Shown here one piece after another: positions 43,031 through 52,217 of a stretch of DNA of 64,000 nt (positions are counted from its first letter, which is position 1; each line of letters begins with the position of its first letter). This stretch comes from Humibacillus xanthopallidus (GTDB taxonomy: Bacteria > Actinomycetota > Actinomycetes > Actinomycetales > Dermatophilaceae), in NCBI RefSeq assembly GCF_006716675.1, contig NZ_VFPM01000004.1, positions 124,001-188,000 of the forward strand, given 5' to 3'. The notes beneath the pieces are model-generated. The model made no database searches and was not told the origin of the DNA. It saw nothing but the letters and a program-made list of their open reading frames with translations. A program made the position numbers and the translations under genes.

Positions 43031-44503
43031 GTGGCCGACCGAGTGGAGCTCATCACCTACGCCGATCGTCTCGGCGGCGACCTGCCGGGTCTGGCCCACC
43101 TGCTGGCGACCCGGTTCGCGGGCCTCTTCGGTGGGGTCCACGTGCTGCCCTTCTTCCGGCCCTTCGACGGGGCAGACGCCGGGTTCGACCCGGCCGACCA
43201 CACCGAGGTCGACGCGCGGCTGGGCACGTGGGACGACATCGCGGCCCTCGCCCAGGCCCACGACCTCACGGTCGATGTCATCGTCAACCACGTGTCCTCG
43301 TCCTCACCGCAGTTCCTCGACTGGCTGGCCCACGGGTCGGATTCGGAGTGGGACGGGATGTTCCTCACCTTCGCCGGCGCCTTCCCCGACGGGGCGACCG
43401 AGGACGTGCTCATGCGGCTCTACCGTCCGCGGCCAGGCCTGCCCTTCACGCCCTACACCCTCGCGGACGGGACGAAGCGCCTCCTCTGGACGACGTTCAC
43501 GAGCCAGCAGGTCGACATCGACGTCCGTCATCCGACGACCCGGGCCTACCTGCGGGGCGTCATCGCGCGGATCGCCGCGGCCGGTGTGCGCAGGGTGCGG
43601 CTCGACGCGGTGGGCTACGCGGTCAAGACCCCCGGCCTCACGTCCTTCATGACAGCGGAGACGTTCAGGTTCATCGACGACGTCACCGCGTGGTGTCACG
43701 AGCAGGACCTCGAGGTCCTCGTCGAGGTGCACTCGTACTACCGGCGTCAGATCGAGATCGCGCGGCAGGTCGACCGCGTCTACGACTTCGCCCTGCCGCC
43801 CCTCGTGCTCCACGCGCTGCTCGCCCACGATGCCGATCCGCTGCTCGCGTGGATGGCGATCCGGCCGACGAACGCCATCACCGTGCTCGACACCCACGAC
43901 GGTATCGGGGTCGTCGACGTCGGCGCGGACGGCACCGACCGGTCACGGCCGGGCCTGCTCGGGCCCGACCAGCTCGATGCCCTCGTCGAGTCGATCCACG
44001 ACGCGTCGGGCGGCACCTCCCGGCTCGCCACGGGCGCGGCGGCGTCGAACGTCGACCTCTACCAGGTCAACTGCACCTTCTACGACGCGCTCGGGCGCTC
44101 CGACGACCGCTACCTCCTGGCACGGGCGTTGCAGTTCTGGACGCCGGGCACCCCGCAGGTCTACTACGTGGGCCTTCTCGCCGGCACCAACGACATCGAG
44201 CTGCTGAACCGCACCACGGTCGGCCGCGACGTCAACCGCCACCACTACACATCGGCCGAGATCGACGAGAGCCTGACCCGACCCGTCGTGCAGGCACTCC
44301 TCCGGCTCATCCGTTTCCGCAACGCGCACCCGGCCTTCGGCGGGGACTGCGTCGTCGACGGAGGTGGCTCCGCCGTGACGATGACGTGGACCTCGGGCGC
44401 AGACCTGGCCCGCCTCGAGGCCGACGTCGCCACCGGCGCCGCGACCGTGACGTGGACGGCCGATGGCACCCAGCTCACGGCTCCGCTGGACGGGCTGCCC
44501 TAG
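43031..44503 (+). CDS. Sucrose phosphorylase (GH13_18)
   Basis: The protein has 490 residues. VELITYADRLGGDLPGL, GVHVLPFFRPFDGADAGFDPADHTEVD and RPRPGLPFTPYTLADG closely follow the Bifidobacterium sucrose phosphorylase. The catalytic residues are in VRLDAVGYAVK (nucleophile), LVEVHSYYRR (acid/base) and TVLDTHDGIG. GGAGGA stands before GTG 43031; an upstream ATG at 42992 would add 13 unlikely residues. It splits sucrose with phosphate to glucose 1-phosphate and fructose in the cytoplasm. A glucosylglycerate- or sucrose-6-phosphate-acting relative cannot be fully excluded. It ends just before the convergent aromatic operon. Confidence 0.88.
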   Translation: MADRVELITYADRLGGDLPGLAHLLATRFAGLFGGVHVLPFFRPFDGADAGFDPADHTEVDARLGTWDDIAALAQAHDLTVDVIVNHVSSSSPQFLDWLAHGSDSEWDGMFLTFAGAFPDGATEDVLMRLYRPRPGLPFTPYTLADGTKRLLWTTFTSQQVDIDVRHPTTRAYLRGVIARIAAAGVRRVRLDAVGYAVKTPGLTSFMTAETFRFIDDVTAWCHEQDLEVLVEVHSYYRRQIEIARQVDRVYDFALPPLVLHALLAHDADPLLAWMAIRPTNAITVLDTHDGIGVVDVGADGTDRSRPGLLGPDQLDALVESIHDASGGTSRLATGAAASNVDLYQVNCTFYDALGRSDDRYLLARALQFWTPGTPQVYYVGLLAGTNDIELLNRTTVGRDVNRHHYTSAEIDESLTRPVVQALLRLIRFRNAHPAFGGDCVVDGGGSAVTMTWTSGADLARLEADVATGAATVTWTADGTQLTAPLDGLP

Positions 44504-44516
44504 AGTCGGCCTGATC

Positions 44517-45754
44517 TCAGTCGGCGCCGAACATGGCGGGCTCCTGCTCGGGGGTGAGTGCGGTCGGGCCGTAGAGCCAGTCGACGAAGGCGTAGTCGTG
44601 CACGTCGCGCGAGCGCATGACCTCGTTGCGCCACAGCCGCTGGTCGCCCACGTGGTGCCACAGCTCGCCCCAGGCGCGGGCGGTCGTGAGGACCCGGCGG
44701 CAGTGCTCGGGACGCACCGCGTCGTAGGCCGCGAGGGCAGCGTCCCAGTCGAGCGTGTCCGCCGACGCACCCGCCGCGAGCTGCGAGCCGACGTGCTCCG
44801 ACAGGACGTAGGCGTCCTCCATCGCCATGACGGCTCCCTGGGCGAGGTACTGCAGAGGTGCGTGCGCGGAGTCGCCCGAGAGCGCGATGCGCCCGGTCAC
44901 CCAGGTCGGGATCGGCTCGCGGTCGAACATCCGCCACCAGCGGTCGCGCCACATGAGCGGCAGCCCGGCTCGCACCTCCTCGCACGTGTCGGCAAAGGCG
45001 TCGTCGAGCTCGTCCGGAGTGCCCCAGTCCTCTTCTCCGGCAAGGGCCTTGGGTGACTCGAAGACCGCGACCTGGTTGAACATCTCGCCGCCGCGCAGCG
45101 GGTACTGCACGAAGTGGCACTTGGGGCCGACGTAGACGACGACGTCACGCATCGAGACGCCGAGCGCCTCGACCTGCGCGGCCGGCACGGCCCCGCGATA
45201 GGCGACGTACGACGAGCTGACCGGCTCGTCGTCGACGAGGAGCGGCCGTGCGACAGAGCGGATCCCGTCTGCCGCGATGACCACGGCGGCCGTCTCGCGG
45301 CCACCGGCGTGGATGGCGCTGGCCCGACCGTCCGCCTGGTCGTAGCCCGTCACGGCGACGTCCGTCACGAGGTCGACCCCGCCCCTTGGCAGGCCCGCAG
45401 GAGCGCCCCGTGCAGGTCGCTGCGGTGGATGACCAGGTAGGGCGCGCCATACCTCGCCTCGACGTCCTTGAGGTCGAGTCGGGTGAGCTCGGAGCCGTCG
45501 ACCGCGTCCTTCATGACGATGTTCTCGGGAAGGACGCCGAGGCTCCTCACCTCGTCGAGCAGGCCCCAGTGCTCGAGGATCCGGGTGCAGTTCGGGGCGA
45601 TCTGCAGCCCCGCACCGACCTCGCCGAACTCGGCCGCGCGCTCGAGGACGCGCACGCGCAGGCCCTTCTGGGTGAGGGCGAGGGCGTTGGCGAGACCGCC
45701 GATGCCGCCGCCGACGACGATGACGTCGACGGTGTCCTTGGTGTGAGTGGTCAT
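44517..45754 (-). pseudogene. 3-hydroxybenzoate 6-hydroxylase-like FAD monooxygenase, split by a one-base frameshift
   Basis: The first part (45754 to about 45380) reads VDVIVVGGGIGGLANALAL with the FAD motif and RVRVLERAAEFGEVGAGLQIAPN, then runs off frame as CQGAGSTS and a stop. The second part continues in another frame as GVDLVTDVAVTGYDQADG, then ALSGDSAHAPLQYLAQGAVMAMED (second FAD motif, GD) to the end at 44517. Restoring one G in either of the 4-C runs at 45377-45380 or 45382-45385 joins them into about 412 residues, the normal length. It is the last gene of the gentisate operon. It may be a true mutation or a homopolymer sequencing error; a programmed shift is unlikely. Confidence 0.85.
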
Positions 45755-45781
45755 GACACGTCCTTTCGGGAGAAACCGCGG

Positions 45782-46492
45782 TCAGAGCCAGCGGGGGAGG
45801 GTGGGGACGCCGCCGTCGGCGTGCAGCTCGTCGGCCGGTCGGCCGCTGAGGTATGCCGTGAGCTGCGCCAGCGGGCCACGGACGGTCGTCGGGTGGCCGG
45901 CTCCCGCGACGGCCCACGTGCGGTCGTCGTCGAGAGGTGCGAGCACGAGGGCGGGCCCGTCGGCGCCTGCGGCGCGCTTCGCGGCGATGTCGTCGAGGAG
46001 CGCCGCGTCGAAGGCTGCCGGCAGGTCTGCGAAGGTGACTGCACCGCGGAGGTCGACGGCGTGCACCATGACCTCGCGCGACCTCATCCACGGGATCTCC
46101 GTCGCGGGGACGGTGCGACCCTGCGCGGTGCGGACCTGGCTGGACCACTGCTCGGGCGTCAGGGCGTCGAGCGAGTCCGCGAGCCGAGCCGCCGACGAGA
46201 CCGCCCAGTGGCGCAGCTGGGTCGCGGGCTGCCGCGACCCAGCCTCGATGTCGGCGCCCCGCCGCTCGGGGGAGGAGTACATCGGGGTCTCCTCGCCGGT
46301 GCGGGCCCAGTGCGCGAGGTTGCCCAGCGCGTCGGCGTTGGCCGCCACGTGGGCGACGAGGTGCCGTCCGGTCCATCCGGGCAGGGGGCCCGGCGCGCCG
46401 AGCGTCGCGTCGTCGACGCTCTCGAGCGCCTTGAGGAAGAGCTCGGTGCCCTCGCGCATCCAGGTGAGGGACTGCTCGTGCGAGGGGGACAT
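45782..46492 (-). CDS. Mycothiol-dependent maleylpyruvate isomerase
   Basis: The protein has 236 residues. The DinB-like fold with WTGRHLVAHVAANADALGNLAHWARTGEETPMY and the metal His in a late WMRSREVMVHAVDLRGA matches the actinobacterial maleylpyruvate isomerases that use mycothiol with a divalent metal. It converts maleylpyruvate to fumarylpyruvate, the step between the dioxygenase and hydrolase encoded next to it. Its ATG shares the A of the hydrolase stop (TGATG). Confidence 0.85.
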   Translation of the reverse strand: MSPSHEQSLTWMREGTELFLKALESVDDATLGAPGPLPGWTGRHLVAHVAANADALGNLAHWARTGEETPMYSSPERRGADIEAGSRQPATQLRHWAVSSAARLADSLDALTPEQWSSQVRTAQGRTVPATEIPWMRSREVMVHAVDLRGAVTFADLPAAFDAALLDDIAAKRAAGADGPALVLAPLDDDRTWAVAGAGHPTTVRGPLAQLTAYLSGRPADELHADGGVPTLPRWL

Positions 46493-47334
46493 CAGTCGCG
46501 CCCGTCGTCGACGACGACGTTCTCGCAGCGGCCGAGACCCTCCACCTCGGTGACGACCTTCTGGCCGGCCGTGAGGTAGCGGGCGGGCTTGCGGGCGTGC
46601 CCGACCCCGCCGGGGGTCCCGGAGGCGATGAGGTCGCCGGGCTGGAGCGTGATCATCGTCGAGATGTACTCGACGAGCGCGACGGGGTCGAAGAGCAGGT
46701 CGCCCGTGGTGTCGTCCTGCACGACCTCGCCGTCGACCTCCGTGCGGATCGCGAGGGTGGGGCGCACCCCGCCGGGCAGCTCGTCCGGCGTCACGAGCCA
46801 GGGGCCGACCGGAGTCGTCGCCTCCCAGTTCTTGCCCTGGAGCCACTCCTTGGTGCGGAACTGCCAGTCACGGGCGGTGATGTCGTTGAGCGTCGCGAAG
46901 CCGGCGATCGCCGCCTCGGCCTCGGCGGTGGTCGCCCGTCGCACGGGCGCGCCGATGACGACGGCGAGCTCACACTCCCAGTCGAGCGCGTCGGTCTCGA
47001 CGGGTCGCCGGATGTCGTCGTTCGCGCCGATGAGCGTCTCGGCGTACTTGCTGAAGAGCGTCGGGAACTGCGGCAGGTCGCGGCCCATCTCGAGGATGTG
47101 GGTGCGGTAGTTGAGCCCGACGCAGACGACCTTCCCGGGCCTGGTCACGACGGGGGCGTATGCCGCCCCGCCGAGGTCCACCGTCGGGCCGGCTGCCGCC
47201 TCGGCGCGCTCGCGCCAGCTCGGCTGGGCCAGAAGCGAACCCACGTCCGTGGTGCCCAGCCGGGTTGCGGTCGTGCCGTCGACGCGGACCGCCTCGGTCG
47301 TGCCCTCGGCGTTGCGGAGGGTGGCGAGCTTCAT
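46492..47334 (-). CDS. Fumarylpyruvate hydrolase (FAH family)
   Basis: The protein has 280 residues. The FAH domain shows VVCVGLNYRTHILEMG, FSKYAETLIGAND, the metal Glu pair in LDWECELAVVIG, then FATLNDITARDWQFR, KNWEATTPVGPW and a late LIASGTPGGVG. In the gentisate route it splits fumarylpyruvate to fumarate and pyruvate. The ATG at 47334 is preferred over codons upstream that lie in the dioxygenase gene; it overlaps that stop by 4 bases. Related FAH enzymes hydrolyse other acylpyruvates, but the operon makes this assignment likely. Confidence 0.86.
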   Translation of the reverse strand: MKLATLRNAEGTTEAVRVDGTTATRLGTTDVGSLLAQPSWRERAEAAAGPTVDLGGAAYAPVVTRPGKVVCVGLNYRTHILEMGRDLPQFPTLFSKYAETLIGANDDIRRPVETDALDWECELAVVIGAPVRRATTAEAEAAIAGFATLNDITARDWQFRTKEWLQGKNWEATTPVGPWLVTPDELPGGVRPTLAIRTEVDGEVVQDDTTGDLLFDPVALVEYISTMITLQPGDLIASGTPGGVGHARKPARYLTAGQKVVTEVEGLGRCENVVVDDGRD

Positions 47335-48491
47335 CGGGAGAGTCCTTCGTGCAGTGCGGAGACAGAGGTGCGGGCGAGGTTCAGCGCCTCGAAGATCGGC
47401 GAGTCGCTGAAGCGGAAGAGGTCGAGGGCGCCGGAGTCCGAGTCGGAGGCGGACGCCTCGGAGCGGACCGACAGCGGCTGCCACGACGGCACGACGAAGA
47501 GGTCGCCCCGGCTGACGCTCCACGTCGTGTCACCGACGGTCACGGTGCCGGAGCCGTCGAAGACCTGGTAGACGGACGAGCCGACCTCCTTGCGCGGCGC
47601 GGTCTCGGCCCCGCTGCGCACGCGGTGGAACTCCGTGCGGATGGTCGGCAGGACGTCACCCCCGTTCGTGGGGTTGGTGAAGCGGACCGCGGCGTGCCCC
47701 GGCTCGACGGTGGCGGCATACCCCTCGTCCTCGAGGTCGAGCTGCTCCTGGAGTGCGAGGTCGGTGTCGGCCCACCGGTAGGCGAGCAGGGGGCTCGCCG
47801 GCAGCGGGCCGGGGACGGAGACGGGCCGCAGGCCGGGGTGGCCCCAGAGGCGCTGCGAGCGCGAGCGCTCGGGGGTGGCCCGCTCCGCGTCGGAGATCTC
47901 GTCACGGCCGAACTCGAAGAACTGGGACTCCGTGTAGTACTGGAAGGGGATGTCGAGCCCGTCGATCCACGCCATCGGCTTCGCGGCCGCGTTGTGGTGG
48001 GCGTGGAGGTTCCAGCCGGCCTGCGGCAGGAAGTCGCCGCGCGTCATCGGCACGGGGTCCTGGCCGACGACGGTCCACACGCCCTCGCCCTCGACGACGA
48101 AGCGGAACGCGTTCTGCGTGTGGCGGTGCTCCGGGGCGTCCTCGCCGGGCATGAGGTACTGGATCGCGGCCCAGAGCGTCGGGGTCGCGAACGGCCGGCC
48201 GCCGAGCGACGGGTTGGCGAGGGCGATGGCGCGGCGCTCGCCGCCCCGGCCGACGGGCACGAGGTGGCCGGCGCGGTCGGCGAGGTCGAGCAGCGTCTGC
48301 CACTGCCAACGGTGGGGGGTCGCCTTGCTCTGCGGGTGCGCCGGCATGAGGTCGCCGATCTCGGTCCAGAGCGGCACGAGGAGCTCGTCCTCGAAGCCGC
48401 GGTAGAGCGCCTCGAGCTCGGGGCTGGGGGTGGGCTGGTCGGCGGAGTCGACGGCCTCGATCCGCACGGGTGAGGGGGGTGCCTGGGTCAT
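47331..48491 (-). CDS. Gentisate 1,2-dioxygenase
   Basis: The protein has 386 residues, normal for the family. It is a bicupin; the first cupin has the Fe ligands in APEHRHTQNAFRFVVEGEG and later GWNLHAHHNAAAKPMAWIDGLDIPFQYY. The second half (SVYQVFDGSGTVTVGDTTW, GDLFVVPSWQPLSV) is the non-catalytic cupin. It opens the gentisate ring to maleylpyruvate. AAAGGA is upstream of ATG 48491. It is the second gene of the operon after the transporter. Confidence 0.9.
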   Translation of the reverse strand: MTQAPPSPVRIEAVDSADQPTPSPELEALYRGFEDELLVPLWTEIGDLMPAHPQSKATPHRWQWQTLLDLADRAGHLVPVGRGGERRAIALANPSLGGRPFATPTLWAAIQYLMPGEDAPEHRHTQNAFRFVVEGEGVWTVVGQDPVPMTRGDFLPQAGWNLHAHHNAAAKPMAWIDGLDIPFQYYTESQFFEFGRDEISDAERATPERSRSQRLWGHPGLRPVSVPGPLPASPLLAYRWADTDLALQEQLDLEDEGYAATVEPGHAAVRFTNPTNGGDVLPTIRTEFHRVRSGAETAPRKEVGSSVYQVFDGSGTVTVGDTTWSVSRGDLFVVPSWQPLSVRSEASASDSDSGALDLFRFSDSPIFEALNLARTSVSALHEGLSR

Positions 48492-48517
48492 GGTCGTTCC
48501 TTTCGAGGTCTGGGCGT

Positions 48518-49876
48518 TCAGTGGACGAGGACGTCGGCGACGGGCCGCGCCGAGACGGCTGGCTTGGTGACGACCGCGGTGATGCCGAGCAGCACCGGGG
48601 CGAGCCCGGCCGCGACGGAGAAGGCGAGGAAGTTGCTGCCGACACCGAGCCCGGCGTCGAGGAGCAGTCCGCCGACCTGGGGTGCGAGCACGGCACCGAG
48701 CCGGCCGACGCCGAGCGCAAAGCCGAGCGACGTGCCGCGCAGGGTGGGCGGGTAGTGGCTCGCGACCGCGGCGATGATGAGGCACTGCGTGCCGTGGGTG
48801 CCTACGCCGGCGAGGATGAGCGCGGCATAGATCGGGGTGGCGTCGCTCGGGTAGGTGAGCAGGAAGGCGAGGGCGACGCACGCGACGGCCGCCGCGACGA
48901 CAGCGCTGCGCAGGGGGCCGAAGCGCACTCCCGCCCAGGCGGTGACGACGGAGCCGAGCACCGCGCCGAGGTTGAGGGCGAGGAGGAAGGCGAGCGGCTG
49001 GCCCATGTCGAAGCGGGGGTCGGAGCCCATGAGCTTCGGCAGCCACGTGCCGAGGCCGTACCACGCGAAGAGGGTCGCGACGGTGGCGGCGGCGAAGAGG
49101 ATGGTGGGGCGCAGGAACCGCCCGCGCAGGATGGTGCGGAAGCCGGGCGCGTGCTGCTCGCCCGCGTGGTCGGCCGGGTCGTGCACGAGGCCGAACTGCG
49201 CCTCGATCGCCTTGCCCTCGGCCACTCGCCCATGCGCCCGCAGCCACGTCGGCGACTCGGGGAGCAGGAGGTAGCAGAGCGGGAGGAGGACGAGCACGGC
49301 GACGAAGGCGACGGCATACATCGAGCGCCAGCCGTAGGTGGGCAGCAGCCAGAGGCCGAGGACCGCGGCGATGGATCCGCCGATCGGCACGCCCGACATC
49401 ATCATCGTCGAGACGGCCGAGCGGTGCTTGCGCGAGACGAACTCCGCGGTGAGGGCGTTCGCCGACGGCACGAGGCCGCCGAGGCCGAGGCCCGCGAGGA
49501 AGCGGAAGCCGCCGAAGATCTCGGCGCTCGGGGCGAAGGCGCAGAGGGCGGTGAAGGCCGAGAACCACAGCGTGGCCCAGAGGATCGTGCGGCGGCGGCC
49601 GAGCCGGTCGGAGAGCAGGCCCGCGCCGAGGGCGCCGACGAGCATGCCGGCGAAGGCCAGGCTGCCGATGAACCCGGCGGTGGTCGGGGTGAGGTCCCAG
49701 CCCTTCTCCTTGAGGAGGCTGGGCAGGGTCGTTCCGTAGACGATGAGGTCATAGCCGTCGAAGACGACGATGAGCCAGCAGAGGAGCGTGACGAGCCAGG
49801 CGGGCCGGGCAGAGCGGCCGGGGCGCAGGCTGGGGGCGGCCTGGGGCCGGTTCTGGGTGGGGGGCGTCGTTGCCAT
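48518..49876 (-). CDS. Aromatic acid:H+ symporter (AAHS family MFS)
   Basis: The protein has 452 residues with 12 hydrophobic helices. The AAHS signatures are the D(G/Y)YDL helix-1 motif (VVFDGYDLIVYGTTLPSL) and loop 2-3 GLLSDRLGRRRTILWATLW, with a matching GVRFGPLRSAV in the second half. It should bring in an aromatic acid such as gentisate or 3-hydroxybenzoate by proton symport. It is the first gene of the catabolic operon and divergent from the IclR regulator. Confidence 0.88.
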   Translation of the reverse strand: MATTPPTQNRPQAAPSLRPGRSARPAWLVTLLCWLIVVFDGYDLIVYGTTLPSLLKEKGWDLTPTTAGFIGSLAFAGMLVGALGAGLLSDRLGRRRTILWATLWFSAFTALCAFAPSAEIFGGFRFLAGLGLGGLVPSANALTAEFVSRKHRSAVSTMMMSGVPIGGSIAAVLGLWLLPTYGWRSMYAVAFVAVLVLLPLCYLLLPESPTWLRAHGRVAEGKAIEAQFGLVHDPADHAGEQHAPGFRTILRGRFLRPTILFAAATVATLFAWYGLGTWLPKLMGSDPRFDMGQPLAFLLALNLGAVLGSVVTAWAGVRFGPLRSAVVAAAVACVALAFLLTYPSDATPIYAALILAGVGTHGTQCLIIAAVASHYPPTLRGTSLGFALGVGRLGAVLAPQVGGLLLDAGLGVGSNFLAFSVAAGLAPVLLGITAVVTKPAVSARPVADVLVH

Positions 49877-49892
49877 GAGGACGACTGTGGAC

Positions 49893-49923
49893 TAGGTTCG
49901 CCATGACGGAACAGAAGATTCTG
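49893..49923. promoter_or_regulatory. Candidate IclR operator region
   Basis: The 60-base divergent gap contains an imperfect palindrome around GGTTCGCCATGACGGAAC (49894-49911) and directly after it CAGAAGATTCTG (49912-49923), which has perfect 5-bp arms around GA. IclR-type proteins usually bind such AT-richer paired sites between divergent genes. There is no further support. Confidence 0.45.
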
Positions 49924-49936
49924 CTATGAGGAACCG

Positions 49937-50728
49937 ATGGCCCAGGACCGCGCCCAGAAGAACCGCCCGCACTACGCCCTCGCGAGCGTCGACCACGCGC
50001 TGCGCCTTGCCGTCATGCTCCAGGTCGAGGGTCCGCTCAGCGTCTCCGACGCGGCCGAGCGCCTCGGCGTCGCCCGCTCGACGGCGCACCGGCTGCTCTC
50101 GATGCTCGTCTACCGCGACTTCGCGCGGCAGGGGGAGGACCGCCGGTACCACGCCGGCCCGGTCATCTCGCTGACCGCCGACTCCCAGTCGCGCACGGCC
50201 CTGCTGCGCACGGTCGCGTTGCCGCACCTGCACGCGCTCGTCGGGCGTCTCGGCGAGTCGGCCAACCTGCTCGTCCTCGCCGGCGACTACGCCCGATTCA
50301 TCGGCTCCGTCGAGAGCAGCCAGGCGCTGCGCGTGGGCAACCGCGAGGGCATGGTCTTCCCGGCTCACCTCACCTCGGGCGGCAAGCTCATCCTCGCCGA
50401 CCTCACCCCCGCCGAGCGCGAGGAGCTGTATGCCGCCCAACGCTGGGACGGGCGTGAGGGCGAGAGGCCCGACCCGGCGGCCCTCGAGCAGGAGCTCGCT
50501 GTCGTGCGCGACCGCGGCTTCGCGATCAACAAGGACCGCACCGAGACGGGTGTCACGGCGGTCGGCCGGGGCGTGCGGGTCGGCGACCGGGTGGGCGCGG
50601 CGGTCACGGTCTCGATGCCGACGGTCCGCTTCGACGAGTCCCGGCTCGTCGACATCGTCAGCGCGCTGGCCCTCGCCTCGCGCGACATCGAGCACGACCT
50701 GCAGGCCGCGCTGCGCGTCGAGGCCTGA
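49937..50728 (+). CDS. IclR-family transcriptional regulator
   Basis: The protein has 263 residues. The winged helix-turn-helix is LSVSDAAERLGVARSTAHRLLSMLVYRDF, and the effector domain shows LRTVALPHLHALVGRLGESANLLVL and AHLTSGGKLILADL. It is divergent from the aromatic operon and probably controls it in response to gentisate or its precursor. AGGA before ATG 49937 supports the start. Whether it activates or represses cannot be told. Confidence 0.87.
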   Translation: MAQDRAQKNRPHYALASVDHALRLAVMLQVEGPLSVSDAAERLGVARSTAHRLLSMLVYRDFARQGEDRRYHAGPVISLTADSQSRTALLRTVALPHLHALVGRLGESANLLVLAGDYARFIGSVESSQALRVGNREGMVFPAHLTSGGKLILADLTPAEREELYAAQRWDGREGERPDPAALEQELAVVRDRGFAINKDRTETGVTAVGRGVRVGDRVGAAVTVSMPTVRFDESRLVDIVSALALASRDIEHDLQAALRVEA

Positions 50729-50742
50729 GCCGGACGGCATAC
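50729..50742 (+). repeat. Intergenic GCCGGACGGCATAC element
   Basis: This exact copy of the dispersed 14-mer overlaps the IclR gene's stop codon end (50728) and precedes the DosR-like box by 17 bases. No partner arm is nearby, so it is not part of a strong hairpin. Confidence 0.65.
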
Positions 50743-50758
50743 GCCCGAGCGGGGCCAC

Positions 50759-50772
50759 GGGACCAAAGCCCC
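50759..50772 (+). promoter_or_regulatory. DosR/DevR-like box upstream of the universal stress gene
   Basis: GGGACCAAAGCCCC matches 12 of 14 positions of the mycobacterial DosR core GGGACTWWAGTCCC. Its right end is 68 bases before the ATG at 50841. Universal stress genes are classic DosR targets. A cognate DosR is not in the window. Confidence 0.5.
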
Positions 50773-50840
50773 TGCCTGGGCGCTGCCCCCGGCGACACGA
50801 TGGGGGGAGACGTGAGACCGCGACGGAGGCTGGGCCAGAC

Positions 50841-51278
50841 ATGAGCGAGCAGGGTGCGAGCGCGGGGCGGATCGTCGTCGGGGTCGACGGGTCGGAGTCG
50901 TCGAAGCAAGCCCTGCGCTGGGCCGCGCGGCTAGCCACCGGCGACGGCAGCCGCATCGAGGCGATCACCGCGTGGGAGTACCCGCAGGCCTACAGCTCGC
51001 CGGTCGACCCGAACTGGCGCCCGGACCTCGACGCCCAGGTGATCCTCGACGACACGTTGCGCGAGGTGTTCGGGGACGACCGTCCGGCCGCGCTCGTCCC
51101 GATCGTGCGCCACGGTCCGCCCCGGACGGTCCTCATCGAGGCCAGTGCCGGCGCCGACCTCCTCGTCGTCGGCAGCCGGGGTCACGGCGGCTTCGCGGGC
51201 CTGCTGCTCGGCTCGGTCAGCTCGGCCTGCTCGGAGCACGCGCACTGCCCGGTGCTCGTCCTGCACGACAAGGCCTGA
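50841..51278 (+). CDS. Universal stress protein (single UspA domain)
   Basis: The protein has 145 residues. RIVVGVDGSESSKQALRWAARLA opens the fold, and the ATP-binding motif near the end is VVGSRGHGGFAGLLLGSVSSACSEHAHCPVLVL (G-2x-G-9x-G(S/T)). So it is an ATP-binding Usp, likely a dimer in the cytoplasm, made in stress or low oxygen. A DosR-like box upstream and the neighbouring formate dehydrogenase fit low-oxygen physiology, but the link is inference. Confidence 0.88.
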   Translation: MSEQGASAGRIVVGVDGSESSKQALRWAARLATGDGSRIEAITAWEYPQAYSSPVDPNWRPDLDAQVILDDTLREVFGDDRPAALVPIVRHGPPRTVLIEASAGADLLVVGSRGHGGFAGLLLGSVSSACSEHAHCPVLVLHDKA

Positions 51279-51341
51279 GCGTTCCCTGACACACCGGCGA
51301 GGCGGCGCCGTGTCGGCGGGCAGCGCACCTACCGTGGGCAG

Positions 51342-52100
51342 GTGGACCGTCGACTGTTCCTCACGTCCGTGGCCGCCCTGGTGGCCACGGGGCTGTCGGC
51401 GTGCAGCAGCGATGCGACGGCAGGCACGGCGAAGGCCGCCGACACCCGGCCCTTCAAGGCGCCCCAGGGCATCACCAAGGTGCCGCTGCCGCACGGCACC
51501 CTCTACCGCCTGCCCGGCAAGACGAACCACGTCGCCCTCACCGTCGACGACGGCACCAACCCCGCGGTCATCGAGGGCTACGCGAAGCTGTGCCGCGACA
51601 CGGGCCTGCGGGTCACCTTCTTCTGCAACGGGGTCAACCGCGGCTGGACCGAACACGCCGGGCTGCTGCGTCCGCTCCACGACGACAACCAGGTCTTCCT
51701 CGCCAACCACACGTGGAGCCACCCCAACCTCGTCAAGCTGTCGTCCCGCAAGATCAGCGACCAGGTCCACCGCAACGAGACGTTCCTCAAGAACACCTAC
51801 GGCACCCTCGGGCGGCCCTTCATGCGCCCGCCCTACGGCTTCACGAACGCACGCGTGAAGGCCCAGCTCGCCGACCTCGGCTACCCGGCGGTGACGATGT
51901 GGCTCGGCAGCCTCGGCGACTCGTCTTCCATCCCGCCGGCCGAGATCGTCGCCAACGCCGAGGAGTGGATGACCGCGGGGCGCATCGTCATCGGTCACGC
52001 CAACCACCGCGGCGTCCTCAAGGCCTACGGCCAGCTCGTCGAGATCATCCGCAGCCGGGCGCTCGTGCCGGTGCACCTCGGTGACGTCTACGCGGTGTAG
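51342..52100 (+). CDS. Polysaccharide deacetylase (NodB-fold), lipoprotein
   Basis: The protein has 252 residues. A twin-arginine-like start (DRRLFLTSV) is followed by a hydrophobic stretch and lipobox LSAC with Cys 21. NodB motif 1 is ALTVDDGTN (the usual D-D, here VDDGT) and motif 2 NHTWSHPNL gives the zinc histidines. Motif 3 is RPPYGFTN. It should be anchored outside the membrane, deacetylating peptidoglycan or an exopolysaccharide. The start is GTG 51342. It is monocistronic. Confidence 0.85.
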   Translation: MDRRLFLTSVAALVATGLSACSSDATAGTAKAADTRPFKAPQGITKVPLPHGTLYRLPGKTNHVALTVDDGTNPAVIEGYAKLCRDTGLRVTFFCNGVNRGWTEHAGLLRPLHDDNQVFLANHTWSHPNLVKLSSRKISDQVHRNETFLKNTYGTLGRPFMRPPYGFTNARVKAQLADLGYPAVTMWLGSLGDSSSIPPAEIVANAEEWMTAGRIVIGHANHRGVLKAYGQLVEIIRSRALVPVHLGDVYAV

Positions 52101-52217
52101 GGGTCGACGCGGTGCCGGTGTGAGGGGGCATGCCAGTGGGTATGCGCTTTGTGGCGATTCCCAGACAGACCTGATTGGTTGGTTGTCACAACCCGTCCAG
52201 CGCAGGAAGGTGCACCG

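Noticed and set aside
45365..45400. Programmed frameshift in the hydroxylase gene
   Set aside because: No slippery heptamer or downstream pseudoknot is evident, and family members are single-frame; mutation or sequencing error is more likely.
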